NCBI GenBank assembly: GCA_965215995.1
Contig: OZ244128.1
Location: 930,001-994,000 of the forward strand
DNA: 64,000 nt
Source of the DNA: SZUA-309 sp965215995
GTDB taxonomy: Bacteria > Pseudomonadota > Gammaproteobacteria > Pseudomonadales > Azotimanducaceae
Reading direction: 5' to 3'
The position numbers and the translations under genes are program-made. This document shows, one piece after another, positions 26,010 through 35,168 of this stretch. Each line of letters begins with the position of its first letter. The first letter of the stretch is position 1. The notes under the pieces were generated by a model. It made no database searches, was not told where the DNA came from, and saw nothing but the letters and a program-made list of their open reading frames with translations.

Positions 26010-26833
26010 CTGCTCCAGATGTACGCAGGATTCTGGTCGCGCTCGATGCATCACCGCACAGCCACGCAGCCCTGATAGAAGCGGCCGCTCTGGCGGAGTC
26101 CCTCCAGGCCGAGCTGGCCGGCATATTCGTCCTCGACGCTGAGCTCCTGCGGCTGTCAGCCCTGCCGGTGGCCAGGGAAACGGGTCTCACCTCCGCACAA
26201 CGCCGCAGGCTCGATCCGGAGACGATGGAGAGAGCCCTCAGGCTCCAGGCTGATCGGGCGAGGAAGTCGCTGGAAGACATCGCCCGTAAGCATCGGCTCG
26301 CGTCCACCTTTCAGTTGCTGCGCGGCAACGTGCTCGCCGAGTTGCTTCGAGCCACGGAGGAGACCGACCTCTTGGCCATGGGATTGATGGGCCAGCTGAA
26401 TGTCACCAGGGCACGTCTTGGCTCCACAGCGCGGGGGATCACCAGTCGGGCCTCGTGCTCAGTGCTACTACTGGGCCCGGATGTGCGCAGAGGAAGCGCC
26501 GTGGTAGCCGTCTACGGCCGGTCAGCGAATGCCAGCAGCGCGCTGTCGATCGCCGCACGGCTGGCCGCCCAGCGAAACTCGCCGCTGGTCGTCCTGCTTT
26601 GCACACCTGAAGCATCAGCAACGTCGCTCGACGAAACGGTCAGGGGTCAATTGGCCCTGTCCGGAGGCGAGGTGGTCACCGAAGTCATCAGCCCTGAAGG
26701 ATTCGACACGCTGAAGACGATGCTCAGCCGCCACGACGGAGGTCTGCTGGTGATGGCGAACGACTGTGAGCTGATCGAAGGTCGTCACGAGCAGCTCGGC
26801 ACCCTGGACGTGCCGGTGCTGCTTGCCCGGTAG
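26006..26833 (+). CDS. Universal stress protein (UspA) family protein
   Basis: This 275-residue protein has an N-terminal Usp domain starting RRILVALDASPHSHAAL and a degenerate second half. Usp proteins are small stress-related nucleotide-binding or regulatory factors. The start overlaps the Lon-like stop (26006-26009), so the two are co-translated, suggesting a joint proteostasis or stress role. It converges on the dehydrogenase gene with only 6 bp between stops. Confidence 0.82.
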   Translation: MTAPDVRRILVALDASPHSHAALIEAAALAESLQAELAGIFVLDAELLRLSALPVARETGLTSAQRRRLDPETMERALRLQADRARKSLEDIARKHRLASTFQLLRGNVLAELLRATEETDLLAMGLMGQLNVTRARLGSTARGITSRASCSVLLLGPDVRRGSAVVAVYGRSANASSALSIAARLAAQRNSPLVVLLCTPEASATSLDETVRGQLALSGGEVVTEVISPEGFDTLKTMLSRHDGGLLVMANDCELIEGRHEQLGTLDVPVLLAR

Positions 26834-26839
26834 TCACCC

Positions 26840-27937
26840 CTACCTGAACGACATGGCTTTCAGCACTCTCTCCTTTGCTATCCGCATGGCAGCGGCACGG
26901 GGTGGCACCTGATCCGTCACCGACCGGGCAAGCACCTCCGTCACGTTGCCTCTGATCTTCTCGGCGATGGTCTCCATGGCCTGGGACTGGCTGCCGCCGT
27001 GGTACTCCACGGCGCCGCAGATCACGCCACCGGCATTGGCCACGAAGTCGGGGATCACCAGCACACCATCGCCGGCGAGGAGCTTCTCAGCCTCCGGGGT
27101 GGCCGGAATGTTGGCGCCTTGAGCCACGACCTTGGTTCGCATACGCCCCGCGTTGTCTTCGCGGATCACGTCCGGCCGGGCCGCAGGGATCCATACTTCG
27201 CACTCAACCCCGATCAGGTCTTCCGGATCGATCACATCGCCCTGATCGAACTCCGCGACGGAACGCCCCTGCACCTTTGCCTCGAGCAGATCCGCCAGAC
27301 TGAATCCCGCGGGACAGACCCGCGCACCACTGCTGTCCGAGACACCCACCAGCCTGGCACCGCGCTCGGCAAGAAACCGGATCGCGTGCTGACCGACCGA
27401 GCCGAACCCCTGTACCACCACTCGCGCCTCAGCCAGGTTCAGATCACAGAATGGCGCGGCTGCTTCCAGCGCCACGGAAAGCCCATACCCCGTGGCTCCG
27501 ATCTCGTCCAGCGGTATGCCGCCTACCTCCCGAGGTAGGCCAACAGCGCGCCCGATGATGCTCTTCACCTCCGCCATGGCATCTTCATCCGTGCCCATGT
27601 CCGGGCCCGGAATGTAGTCGCGAACATCTGCGACCGCTCTTGCAAAGGCCTTTATCAACTTCGACCGCTCAACCGCCGGCATCCCCGGGTCCGCGGCGAT
27701 AACTGACTTGCCGCCTCCATGAGCCAGACCAGCCATGGCGTTTTTTAGTGTCATGGCCCGGGCCAAACGGAAACACTCCTCGGCAGTCACGTCCACCGCC
27801 ATCCGCACACCCCCGATGGCAGGTCCTGCAGCCACATTGTCCACAACGAGGATGGCCTTGAGCCCGGTTGACGGATCGTAAATCTCGATGATCTTCTCGG
27901 GGCCAAGATCATCTATGAAGCTGAATTCGGTCGTCAT
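26840..27937 (-). CDS. Leu/Val/Phe/Glu dehydrogenase family protein, leucine dehydrogenase type
   Basis: This 365-residue protein has the family core: Lys 65 (TLKNAMAGL), Lys 77 (GGGKSVI) and the PGPDMGTDEDAM segment, followed by a Rossmann domain with GFGSVGQHA. Length fits branched-chain leucine/valine dehydrogenases, which deaminate branched-chain amino acids to 2-oxo acids with NAD+. It lies 12 nt after the E2 gene of a branched-chain oxoacid dehydrogenase operon, so the four genes form one degradation route. Confidence 0.88.
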   Translation of the reverse strand: MTTEFSFIDDLGPEKIIEIYDPSTGLKAILVVDNVAAGPAIGGVRMAVDVTAEECFRLARAMTLKNAMAGLAHGGGKSVIAADPGMPAVERSKLIKAFARAVADVRDYIPGPDMGTDEDAMAEVKSIIGRAVGLPREVGGIPLDEIGATGYGLSVALEAAAPFCDLNLAEARVVVQGFGSVGQHAIRFLAERGARLVGVSDSSGARVCPAGFSLADLLEAKVQGRSVAEFDQGDVIDPEDLIGVECEVWIPAARPDVIREDNAGRMRTKVVAQGANIPATPEAEKLLAGDGVLVIPDFVANAGGVICGAVEYHGGSQSQAMETIAEKIRGNVTEVLARSVTDQVPPRAAAMRIAKERVLKAMSFR

Positions 27938-27949
27938 CCATGAGCTCCT

Positions 27950-29065
27950 TCAAGTAGCGTGTTGATCTTCGAGATCCCCTATAAGCGACTTCAGAAAGGT
28001 ACAGGCCTCAACACCCGTTACTACCCGATGATCGAAGGTGACGGACAAAGGCAGAATCTTCGCGAGGCTGGGTTGACCATCTGTGAGTACCACCCGCTCG
28101 AACACCCGTCCCGCACCAACGATGGCTACCTGGGGTGGCACTACCACCATCTCTGCAAACAACCCGGCCACGGCGCCGAAGTTCGAGAGGCTGATGGTCT
28201 GACCTCTGAGCGCTTGGGGCTGGATCGTTCTCCGTTCCACGGCATCCCGCAGGCGATCGAGCTCCCTCGCGAGGCTCTCCGGAGTTCTGCCCGTGACGTC
28301 TTCGAGAACGGGAACGAAAAGGCCGTCGGTCGTTTCCATGGCAACACCGACGTTCACCCTGGATTGGATGGCAAGCGTCTCAGCGTGATCGTCGAACCAG
28401 GCATTCATGCGCGGCACCGACGCCACCGCCACACCTATCGCTAGAAGCAATCGAGGTAAGGGTGAGCCAGCAGTCGGCCAGTCGCTGATGTCCGCTTCTC
28501 CGGTTACCGTGGCCCGCACCACCCGCCCATGTGCCTCCGTCATCCGCCTCGCCATGGCCCGTCGGACGCTACCGAGTCGCTCACCGACACCTCCTGCCAG
28601 AGCGTCCACGTCACTGGCCTGTATCACCCCTTCCGGACCCGTCCCCTTTACCGTATCCACGTTGATGCCGAGCTCACGTGCCCTCTGACGGGCGCGTGGA
28701 CTGGCTCTAACACCTGTTTTGGCTGTCGATTCCACCGCGGGTGCGGTACGCCGGAAAGGTGCAGAAGGCGTCGCAGATGGCAGCTCTCCGACTACTACGC
28801 CGGAGTCAGGACGCCTGGTATCCGCGGCGAACTGCACCAGGGGCTGCCCGACCTGGATCACGTCGCCTGGTTGACCCAGGCAGGTATCGATCACGCCACT
28901 CCTGGGACTCGGTATGTCCACCACCGCTTTATCCGTTTCCACTGTTAGCAGTGGTTGATCGATTACCACACGGTCACCAGGTGCAACATGCCATTGCACG
29001 ATCTCGGCCTCAATCAACCCTTCGCCAAGATCGGGCAGATTAAAGGTGGTCGATTCGTCAATCAT
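27950..29065 (-). CDS. bkdB: Dihydrolipoamide acyltransferase (E2) of a branched-chain 2-oxo acid dehydrogenase
   Basis: A 371-residue E2 with one N-terminal lipoyl domain (Lys 46 in ETDKAVV), a peripheral-subunit-binding domain (ASPRARQRARELGI) and a C-terminal catalytic domain. The active-site motif reads DHRVVTG where the classic form is HxxxDG. Start ATG 29065 overlaps the E1beta stop by 8 nt. It transfers the acyl group from E1 to CoA. No E3 (dihydrolipoamide dehydrogenase) gene is in the window, so E3 must be shared from elsewhere. Confidence 0.87.
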   Translation of the reverse strand: MIDESTTFNLPDLGEGLIEAEIVQWHVAPGDRVVIDQPLLTVETDKAVVDIPSPRSGVIDTCLGQPGDVIQVGQPLVQFAADTRRPDSGVVVGELPSATPSAPFRRTAPAVESTAKTGVRASPRARQRARELGINVDTVKGTGPEGVIQASDVDALAGGVGERLGSVRRAMARRMTEAHGRVVRATVTGEADISDWPTAGSPLPRLLLAIGVAVASVPRMNAWFDDHAETLAIQSRVNVGVAMETTDGLFVPVLEDVTGRTPESLARELDRLRDAVERRTIQPQALRGQTISLSNFGAVAGLFAEMVVVPPQVAIVGAGRVFERVVLTDGQPSLAKILPLSVTFDHRVVTGVEACTFLKSLIGDLEDQHAT

Positions 29066-30038
29066 ACGTAAGCACCTCGCGACAGGCAGCGAGGATGCGC
29101 TGCGTATCCGGCAGGTAGCTGCCTTCAAGCCTGGGCAACGGCATCACCGTGTCCCAGCCTGTTACACGACGAACAGGCGCACGGAGATCGAACAGTCCTG
29201 CTTCAGCGACGCTGGCAGCGATCTCCGCACCGAAACCAGCTGTAAGCGCTGCCTCGTGGACAACCACGAGCCGACCAGTACGGCCGACGGATTCGAGAAT
29301 CGTCGCTCGATCCAGTGGCTTCAACGTGCAGACGTCGATCACCTCGGCAGCAATTCCTTCCCCCGCCAGCACTTCCGCCGCAGCCAGCGCTTCAACCATC
29401 GAAGCACCCCAGGAAACCAGGGTCAGGTCACGCCCCTCACGATGGACCCGGCACCTGTCCAGAGGCAGTGCTACGCCATCGTCTACCACCTCCTGGGTGC
29501 CCAACCGGTACAGCCGTTTCGGCTCGAGGAACACCACAGGATCGGGATCCCGGATTGCAGCCAGCAGCAGGCCGTAGGCATCCGCCGGCGTGGAGGGAAT
29601 CACTACCCGGAGTCCGGGCACGTGGGCAAAGATCACCTCGGTGCTCTCGGAGTGATGTTCGGGCGCATGCACGCCGCCGCCGTATGGCATGCGAAGCACC
29701 ATCGGGCAGCTGAGGCGCCCACGGGTCCGGTTACGCAGTCGGGCAGCATGATTGATCATCTGATCGAAGGCCGGATAAACAAAGCCCATGAACTGTATTT
29801 CCGCAACCGGGCGGAATCCCTGAGCGGCAGCCCCCACGGCCATGCCGCCGATCAGCGTCTCGGCAAGCGGCGTATCGAGCACCCGATCCGGACCGAAGGT
29901 ATCCAGCAAGCCGGCCGTAGCACGAAACACCCCCTCACCAACACCCACATCCTCGCCGAAGACGATAACCCGCTCGTCTTCGCTCATGACTCGCTGCAAA
30001 GCCAGATTTACCGCCCCGATGAGATTCAGCTCAGCCAT
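29058..30038 (-). CDS. bkdA2: Branched-chain 2-oxo acid dehydrogenase E1 beta subunit
   Basis: A 326-residue transketolase-type beta subunit with GEDVGVGEGVFRATAG, the PLAETLIGGMAVGAA block and HAPEHHSESTE. Start ATG 30038 overlaps the E1alpha stop by 8 nt; the longer open frame upstream lies inside E1alpha and is not coding. It pairs with E1alpha in TPP-dependent decarboxylation of branched-chain 2-oxo acids. Expected length for the family. Confidence 0.9.
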   Translation of the reverse strand: MAELNLIGAVNLALQRVMSEDERVIVFGEDVGVGEGVFRATAGLLDTFGPDRVLDTPLAETLIGGMAVGAAAQGFRPVAEIQFMGFVYPAFDQMINHAARLRNRTRGRLSCPMVLRMPYGGGVHAPEHHSESTEVIFAHVPGLRVVIPSTPADAYGLLLAAIRDPDPVVFLEPKRLYRLGTQEVVDDGVALPLDRCRVHREGRDLTLVSWGASMVEALAAAEVLAGEGIAAEVIDVCTLKPLDRATILESVGRTGRLVVVHEAALTAGFGAEIAASVAEAGLFDLRAPVRRVTGWDTVMPLPRLEGSYLPDTQRILAACREVLTYD

Positions 30039-31146
30039 CCGAGCTTCCCTCCAGGAGTGCTGCGCGCTGCTCCGCGAGCGTTTCCGGCAGTTGCTCGTAA
30101 AGATGATCGAAGATCGATTCCGGCGGCTCTGGGGGCGTGGCAAGATACCTCTCCGCTGCATCCTCGATTTCTCTAGCGCACTCCGCGAGCAAGGCCTCTT
30201 CCCGTTCTTTGTTCCAACCCGCGTTCTCGTGGAGGTAGGTGCGCATCCGGACAATGGGATCCTTCTGCCACCAACGACTGACCTCCGCATCATCCCGGTA
30301 GCGGCTGGCATCATCGACGGTGGTATGGTCAGCAAGCCGATAGGTCAGGCACTCGATGAGTGACGGCTCGCCGATTCTTGCCCTAGCCAACGCCGTGCCG
30401 ATCACGTCAGCCACGGCCACCACATCGTTGCCATCCACCTGCTCCCCATGAATACCTGCAGCGACAGCTTTGTGGGCCAGCGTTTCCGCGGCAGTCTGCC
30501 GCTGGCGAGGGGTAGAAATGGCCCACTGGTTGTTGGTCACCACGAACAGCACGGGCAGCTTCCAGACGCCCGCCAGGTTCATCGCCTCGTAGACGTCACC
30601 CTTGGAGGAGGCTCCGTCGCCGAAAACACAAACGGCCACGCGCGCCTCGGAGCGAAGCTTCAAAGCGAGTGCCACACCGGCGGCCTGCGGCGCGTGGCCG
30701 CCTACTGTGATGCACACCGGAAAGTCATCGGCGGGTCCCGAAAAGGCAGAGCCGCGTTCGTCACCGCCCCAGAACAGGAAGATCTCCTCCGCCTTCACAC
30801 CACGCTGGATCTGCAGGCCATGTTCCCGGAAGGATGGCAGCAACACGTCATCGGCCGACATGGCATGACCAATGCCTGCACTCACCGCCTCCTGCCCGAG
30901 TGACGAGGCATAAGTACCCAGTCGACCGGTTCGCTGCAGCGCGACTGCTTTTGCGTCGAATGCACGCGTAAGCACCATATTCCGGTATAGGGCTTCCAGG
31001 ACGTCAGAAGCCGCCAACGAGTCAGGAAACGGTTGCAACGGCTTCCCGTCCGGATCCAGGTAAGCCGTGTGGCTAACGTCGAAGCCGGGAGTTGCGCTCA
31101 CGAACCCTCTCAGCCTGAAGGAAGAATCTGATAGTAACGCGGTCAT
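30031..31146 (-). CDS. bkdA1: Branched-chain 2-oxo acid dehydrogenase E1 alpha subunit
   Basis: A 371-residue thiamine-diphosphate subunit. The TPP motif runs from GDGASSKGDVYEAMNLAG to NN (VVTNNQWAIS), and the phosphorylation-loop-like YRLADHTTVDDASRYR is present. Start ATG 31146 is preferred over upstream alternatives lying in the intergenic region. First gene of E1alpha-E1beta-E2-dehydrogenase. It catalyses oxidative decarboxylation of the 2-oxo acids made by the dehydrogenase, giving branched acyl-CoAs. Confidence 0.9.
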   Translation of the reverse strand: MTALLSDSSFRLRGFVSATPGFDVSHTAYLDPDGKPLQPFPDSLAASDVLEALYRNMVLTRAFDAKAVALQRTGRLGTYASSLGQEAVSAGIGHAMSADDVLLPSFREHGLQIQRGVKAEEIFLFWGGDERGSAFSGPADDFPVCITVGGHAPQAAGVALALKLRSEARVAVCVFGDGASSKGDVYEAMNLAGVWKLPVLFVVTNNQWAISTPRQRQTAAETLAHKAVAAGIHGEQVDGNDVVAVADVIGTALARARIGEPSLIECLTYRLADHTTVDDASRYRDDAEVSRWWQKDPIVRMRTYLHENAGWNKEREEALLAECAREIEDAAERYLATPPEPPESIFDHLYEQLPETLAEQRAALLEGSSDG

Positions 31147-31244
31147 TTGCCTGCGCAGTAGGGAAAAGCGCGTATGCAGCTCCCGGATGACCACCGTATA
31201 TTGCTGACAGGAAGTAGGCAGCCGGATCATTCGGGAGCAGTCAC

Positions 31245-32576
31245 TTGCCGGATCGTACACGCATCGTCATCTGCGGCGCCGCCGGGCGGGATTTTCACAA
31301 CTTCAACATGGTCTATCGCGATGACTCCGCGGTCGAAGTCGTGGCGTTTACCGCGACCCAGATTCCCGGCATCGACGAGCGCACCTACCCACCGGTCCTC
31401 GCCGGTGAGCTCTATCCGGATGGAATCCCCATCACTCCGGAAAAGGATCTGGAGACTCTATGCGCCGTCAAAGCCGTCGATCAGGTGGTCTTCGCCTATA
31501 GCGATGTGGACCATGCGCACGTCATGCGCACGGCCACCCGGGTGCTGGCCACAGGCGCAGACTTCGTATTGCTGGGCCCGAATGCCACCATGCTCGACGC
31601 CAGCGTACCCGTTATCTCAGTCTGCGCGGTGCGTACCGGATGCGGGAAATCTCAGATCGCACGGTTTCTGTCCAGCCAGCTTACCCGGCAGAACCGGACC
31701 GTCGCGGCCATCCGGCATCCCATGCCCTACGGCAACCTCGATCGCCAGGTCATGCAACGATTCTCATCCACCGCGGACCTGGATGCTGCCGACTGCACGC
31801 TGGAGGAACGGGAGGAATACGAGCCGCACATCGCTTCAGGCGGAGTCGTATTCGCGGGCGCAGACTATGCGGCTGTGCTCAGGGCCGCAGAAACAGAAGC
31901 AGACCTGATCCTTTGGGACGGCGGCAACAACGACTTCTCCTTCATCCGTCCCGACTACAGCATCGTGGTGGTTGACGCGCTGAGGCCGGATCAGCTCGAC
32001 ACCCACTATCCCGGTGCTGCCGTTCTGCTGAGCGCTGACCTGGTGGTGGTGAACAAGGTCCATGCGGCCACCGCCAAGCAACGGCAAAAGGTGGATCGTG
32101 GTCTCGACCGCCTGTTGCCGGATGTCGACAGGGTGTACGCAGCGTCGCCGATTCTCCTGGACGACCCGGAAGCCATCGCTGGGCAACGGGTGCTCATTGT
32201 CGAGGATGGCCCAACGATCACCCACGGCGGCATGCCCTTTGGCGCAGGCTATCAGGCGGTCAGCGCACTCGGGACAGCCACCATCGTCGATCCCCGGCCG
32301 AGCGCAGCTCCCGAGCTCCAGGCCGTGTTCGAGCGCTACCCGCACATCGGTCCGGTCTTGCCTGCCATGGGTTACAGCAAAGACTCTCTTCGGGCACTAC
32401 GCGCCACCATCGAGGCGGCAAACGTAGATCTGGTGGTTGCGGGCACGCCGATCGACCTGGCCAGCGCACTCGACTCAAGTGTGCCGGTGATGCGCGCCCA
32501 CTACCGCTATCAGGACCATGGCGAACCCGGGCTTATGCACCACGTTGACGACTTCCTGGCGCGACACCGTGCCTGA
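31245..32576 (+). CDS. Cyclic 2,3-diphosphoglycerate synthetase-like P-loop GTPase
   Basis: A 443-residue protein with an N-terminal Rossmann-like region (RIVICGAAGRDFHNFN), a P-loop AVRTGCGKSQ at 128-137 and downstream NKVHAAT and DPRPS elements. This fits the cPGS-like protein family, whose archaeal members make cyclic 2,3-diphosphoglycerate; bacterial members are uncharacterised. Start TTG 31245 has GGGAG about 8 nt upstream. It overlaps the carbamate kinase gene by 8 nt (GTGCCTGA), implying coupled translation and perhaps linked phosphoryl chemistry. Confidence 0.78.
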   Translation: MPDRTRIVICGAAGRDFHNFNMVYRDDSAVEVVAFTATQIPGIDERTYPPVLAGELYPDGIPITPEKDLETLCAVKAVDQVVFAYSDVDHAHVMRTATRVLATGADFVLLGPNATMLDASVPVISVCAVRTGCGKSQIARFLSSQLTRQNRTVAAIRHPMPYGNLDRQVMQRFSSTADLDAADCTLEEREEYEPHIASGGVVFAGADYAAVLRAAETEADLILWDGGNNDFSFIRPDYSIVVVDALRPDQLDTHYPGAAVLLSADLVVVNKVHAATAKQRQKVDRGLDRLLPDVDRVYAASPILLDDPEAIAGQRVLIVEDGPTITHGGMPFGAGYQAVSALGTATIVDPRPSAAPELQAVFERYPHIGPVLPAMGYSKDSLRALRATIEAANVDLVVAGTPIDLASALDSSVPVMRAHYRYQDHGEPGLMHHVDDFLARHRA

Positions 32577-33441
32577 TGAGACCGCACCGTTCGACGAGCG
32601 GCCCCTGCTGGTGCTGGCGCTGGGTGGCAACGCCCTTTCTCCACCCGCCACGACCGGAGACGACTACCCTGTCGAGCGTGAGATTGTCGGCCAAACGGCC
32701 GTTCTGCTCGATCAGCTCGCGAGCACCGGATATCGACTGCTGATCGTGCATGGCAACGGACCCCAGGTTGGGCGTCTCCTGCGCCAGGATCCGGCTCACG
32801 GCAACCTGGACATTCACATTGCTCAAACCCAGGGTGAGCTCGGCTATCTGATTCAGGCCGCCATGGCGGAGCCCGCCGTCTGCCTGCTGACCCGGGTGCT
32901 GGTTGCCGCCGACTCCGGCCCGCCGGTGAAGCCGATCGGGCCGATTCTGGAGGTGCGCCCGAAACAACCTGCGACCCGTTCCGGCTCTGGTTGGCGGCTG
33001 ATCGTTCCCTCGCCCCGGCCAGTTGAGATCGTGGAGATGCCGGCCATCGAGAAGCTCATAGAGCGACAGCACGTGATTGCTGGTGGCGGCGGCGGCATAC
33101 CGCAGAATGAATCAGGCGAGGTTGTGCGTGGTGTTGTGGACAAGGATTGGGTGGCCGCGTTGCTGGCAATCCGGCTGAACGCATCTCATCTGGTGTTCGC
33201 GACCGATGTGGCCGGTGTGTTCGCCGATCCGGAAACGTTATCCGGCACGCCGCTCTCCAACCTGGATCTGGCGTCCGCCCGGTCGCTCGTCGAAAACGGC
33301 GCCGCAACGCCCGGATCCATGGGCGCGAAGCTCGAAAGTGCCATCGACTTCGCTGCCGCCAGAGGGCGCCACGCTGTCATCTGTGCTCTGGAGAAGATCA
33401 CCGAAGCCATGGCCGGGAAAGCAGGCACGCGGGTCGGTTGA
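32569..33441 (+). CDS. Carbamate kinase
   Basis: A 290-residue amino acid kinase-fold protein with LALGGNAL, HGNGPQVG, TQGELGY, VKPIGP, GGGGIPQ and VDKDWVAALLA, all in the carbamate kinase order. It interconverts carbamoyl phosphate plus ADP with carbamate plus ATP. GTG 32569 overlaps the end of the cPGS-like gene. There is no arginine deiminase or ornithine carbamoyltransferase gene nearby, so the usual fermentative role is not supported by context. Confidence 0.88.
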   Translation: MPDETAPFDERPLLVLALGGNALSPPATTGDDYPVEREIVGQTAVLLDQLASTGYRLLIVHGNGPQVGRLLRQDPAHGNLDIHIAQTQGELGYLIQAAMAEPAVCLLTRVLVAADSGPPVKPIGPILEVRPKQPATRSGSGWRLIVPSPRPVEIVEMPAIEKLIERQHVIAGGGGGIPQNESGEVVRGVVDKDWVAALLAIRLNASHLVFATDVAGVFADPETLSGTPLSNLDLASARSLVENGAATPGSMGAKLESAIDFAAARGRHAVICALEKITEAMAGKAGTRVG

Positions 33442-33528
33442 ACCCGAGGCAAGCTACGTAATTCATCTTATGCCCACAGACTCCCCTGTTTCCTAGCATT
33501 TCAACAGTACTTCCAACGGGAGGACGCG

Positions 33529-33960
33529 ATGGATACGTGGGTATTGGTGGCAGACGGCAGCAGGGCAAGATTGATCAGGCTGGAAAAAGATCGGTCACTC
33601 ACCGAGGTGGAAGCATTTGCATGCCCGGAGCAGCGGCTCAAGGAGCAGGAACTTACATCGGACCGGGCCGGGCGCAGCTTCGACAGCAAGGGGGGTGGTC
33701 GCCACGACATGGAACCGGGAACCACCCAGCACGAGCAGGTAGCGATCGATTTCGCCAGGGAGCTTGCCGGTCGGCTGGACGAGTTGAGAAACGCCGGCGA
33801 GCTGGACAAGCTGGTGATCATCGCTGCACCCGCTTTTCTCGGCCACCTGCGCTCGACCATCAGCAGCGAGACGCAAAGTCTGGTTGCGCTGTCCATCGAC
33901 AAAGACCTTACCCAGCACACGCTGCCGGAGATTGCTGGACATATCCCAAAATTCTTCTAG
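33529..33960 (+). CDS. Host attachment family protein (PF10116-type)
   Basis: A 143-residue protein beginning MDTWVLVADGSRARLIRL, with the central GGGRHDMEPGTTQHEQ loop and the IIAAPAFLGHLR strand typical of the 'host attachment protein' family. The name comes from one plant-associated case; the molecular role is unknown. GGGAGGA lies 5 nt before the ATG. Single-gene unit between carbamate kinase and AsnA. Confidence 0.85.
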   Translation: MDTWVLVADGSRARLIRLEKDRSLTEVEAFACPEQRLKEQELTSDRAGRSFDSKGGGRHDMEPGTTQHEQVAIDFARELAGRLDELRNAGELDKLVIIAAPAFLGHLRSTISSETQSLVALSIDKDLTQHTLPEIAGHIPKFF

Positions 33961-34001
33961 GCAAATCTTGGTAGGGCTCGTCTGTAGGGGGTGATTGCGC
34001 G

Positions 34002-35129
34002 ATGAGTGACGAGAAGGCTGATTTGGCCGGACCCGGCATCGGCAGCTACGACAAGGTAGCGCAGGCTCTGCCTCGAGACTATCGGCCGCTGCTGGATTCG
34101 AAACGTACCATGACTGCGCTCAATACCGTGAAGTCCTACATGGAGACAGGGCTCTGCCGTGAGCTGAACCTGACCATGGTGCGGGTGCCGCTGATCGTCA
34201 GGACGGACAGCGGCGTCAACGACATGCTGGACAGAGATGGTTCTCGTACGCCGGTTGGATTCGAGTGCGGGCTGGGGTTGGAAACACCGCTCGCCGCCGA
34301 GGTCATACAGGCTGCGACAAAATGGAAGCGGATGGCACTGAAAACCTTCGACTGCACGCCTGGCGAGGGCATCTGCACTGACATGCGTGCGATCCGCAAA
34401 GACTACTTCCTGGATCATGATCACAGCGCCTATGTGGATCAGTGGGACTGGGAACGGACGATTACAGCGCAAGACCGGAATCTGGATTTCCTGACCGATG
34501 TGGTGAAACGGATCTGGAGAGTAATCAGCGGAGCTCAAGCACTGGTGCAGGAGCGGTTCCCGGAGCTGACCGATTCTCGATATCCCAGCCTCCCCGATGA
34601 GCTGACCTTCATCCACGCGGAAGATCTGCTGGCGAGATTTCCAGATCTTCCGCGGAAGATGCGTGAGGAGCGTCTGCTCAAAGAGCACCCTGCGGTCTTC
34701 ATCTACGGGATCGGCTGGCCACTGGCGGACGGCCACCCACACGAGCTCAGAGCAGCAGACTACGATGACTGGGTGACCGAGACCGTTTCCGCTGACGGGC
34801 GACCGATGCACGGGCTGAACGGCGATATTCTCGTCTGGAATCCCGTCACCAAGCGCCGTCACGAACTATCCTCCATGGGTATCCGGGTGACCGCAACAAC
34901 ACTACGTCAGCAGCTGGCCCTTTCCGGCCAGCAGGAGCTCGCCGAGCAGCCTTACCACCAGGCGATCCTGAACGACCAGATCCCTCTGAGCATCGGCGGT
35001 GGTATCGGCCAGTCACGCCTTTACATGTTGCTTCTGCGGAAGGCCCATATCGGCGAGGTCGAGGTGTCGGTATGGCCGGAAGCACTGAAGCAGATCTGCG
35101 CAGCACGGAACATCCACGTGCTCGAGTAA
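34002..35129 (+). CDS. asnA: Aspartate--ammonia ligase (AsnA)
   Basis: A 375-residue protein with the AsnA core: KWKRMAL, GEGICTDMRAIR, YVDQWDWE, HPHELRAADYDDW, HGLNGDILVWNP and IGGGIGQSRL. It makes asparagine from aspartate, ammonia and ATP. It is longer than E. coli AsnA (330), with about 25 extra N-terminal residues and a replaced segment before KWKR. GGGGGTGA upstream supports the ATG at 34002. Confidence 0.9.
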   Translation: MSDEKADLAGPGIGSYDKVAQALPRDYRPLLDSKRTMTALNTVKSYMETGLCRELNLTMVRVPLIVRTDSGVNDMLDRDGSRTPVGFECGLGLETPLAAEVIQAATKWKRMALKTFDCTPGEGICTDMRAIRKDYFLDHDHSAYVDQWDWERTITAQDRNLDFLTDVVKRIWRVISGAQALVQERFPELTDSRYPSLPDELTFIHAEDLLARFPDLPRKMREERLLKEHPAVFIYGIGWPLADGHPHELRAADYDDWVTETVSADGRPMHGLNGDILVWNPVTKRRHELSSMGIRVTATTLRQQLALSGQQELAEQPYHQAILNDQIPLSIGGGIGQSRLYMLLLRKAHIGEVEVSVWPEALKQICAARNIHVLE

Positions 35130-35168
35130 GTGCGTTGCTCGAGAGAGCACAGGTTCCAGGTGCCCGAC

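Noticed and set aside
28000..28100. E2 active-site motif HRVVTG instead of HxxxDG as a sign of inactivity
   Set aside because: The Thr variant is, to my knowledge, common in related acyltransferases, so it is not evidence of loss.
29046..30176. 376-codon plus-strand open frame across E1beta
   Set aside because: Antisense to the conserved E1beta and E1alpha genes; no protein motif.
35136..35149. TGCTC-GAGA-GAGCA hairpin as terminator between asnA and the Nramp-like gene
   Set aside because: Only a 5-bp stem and no T tract on either strand.
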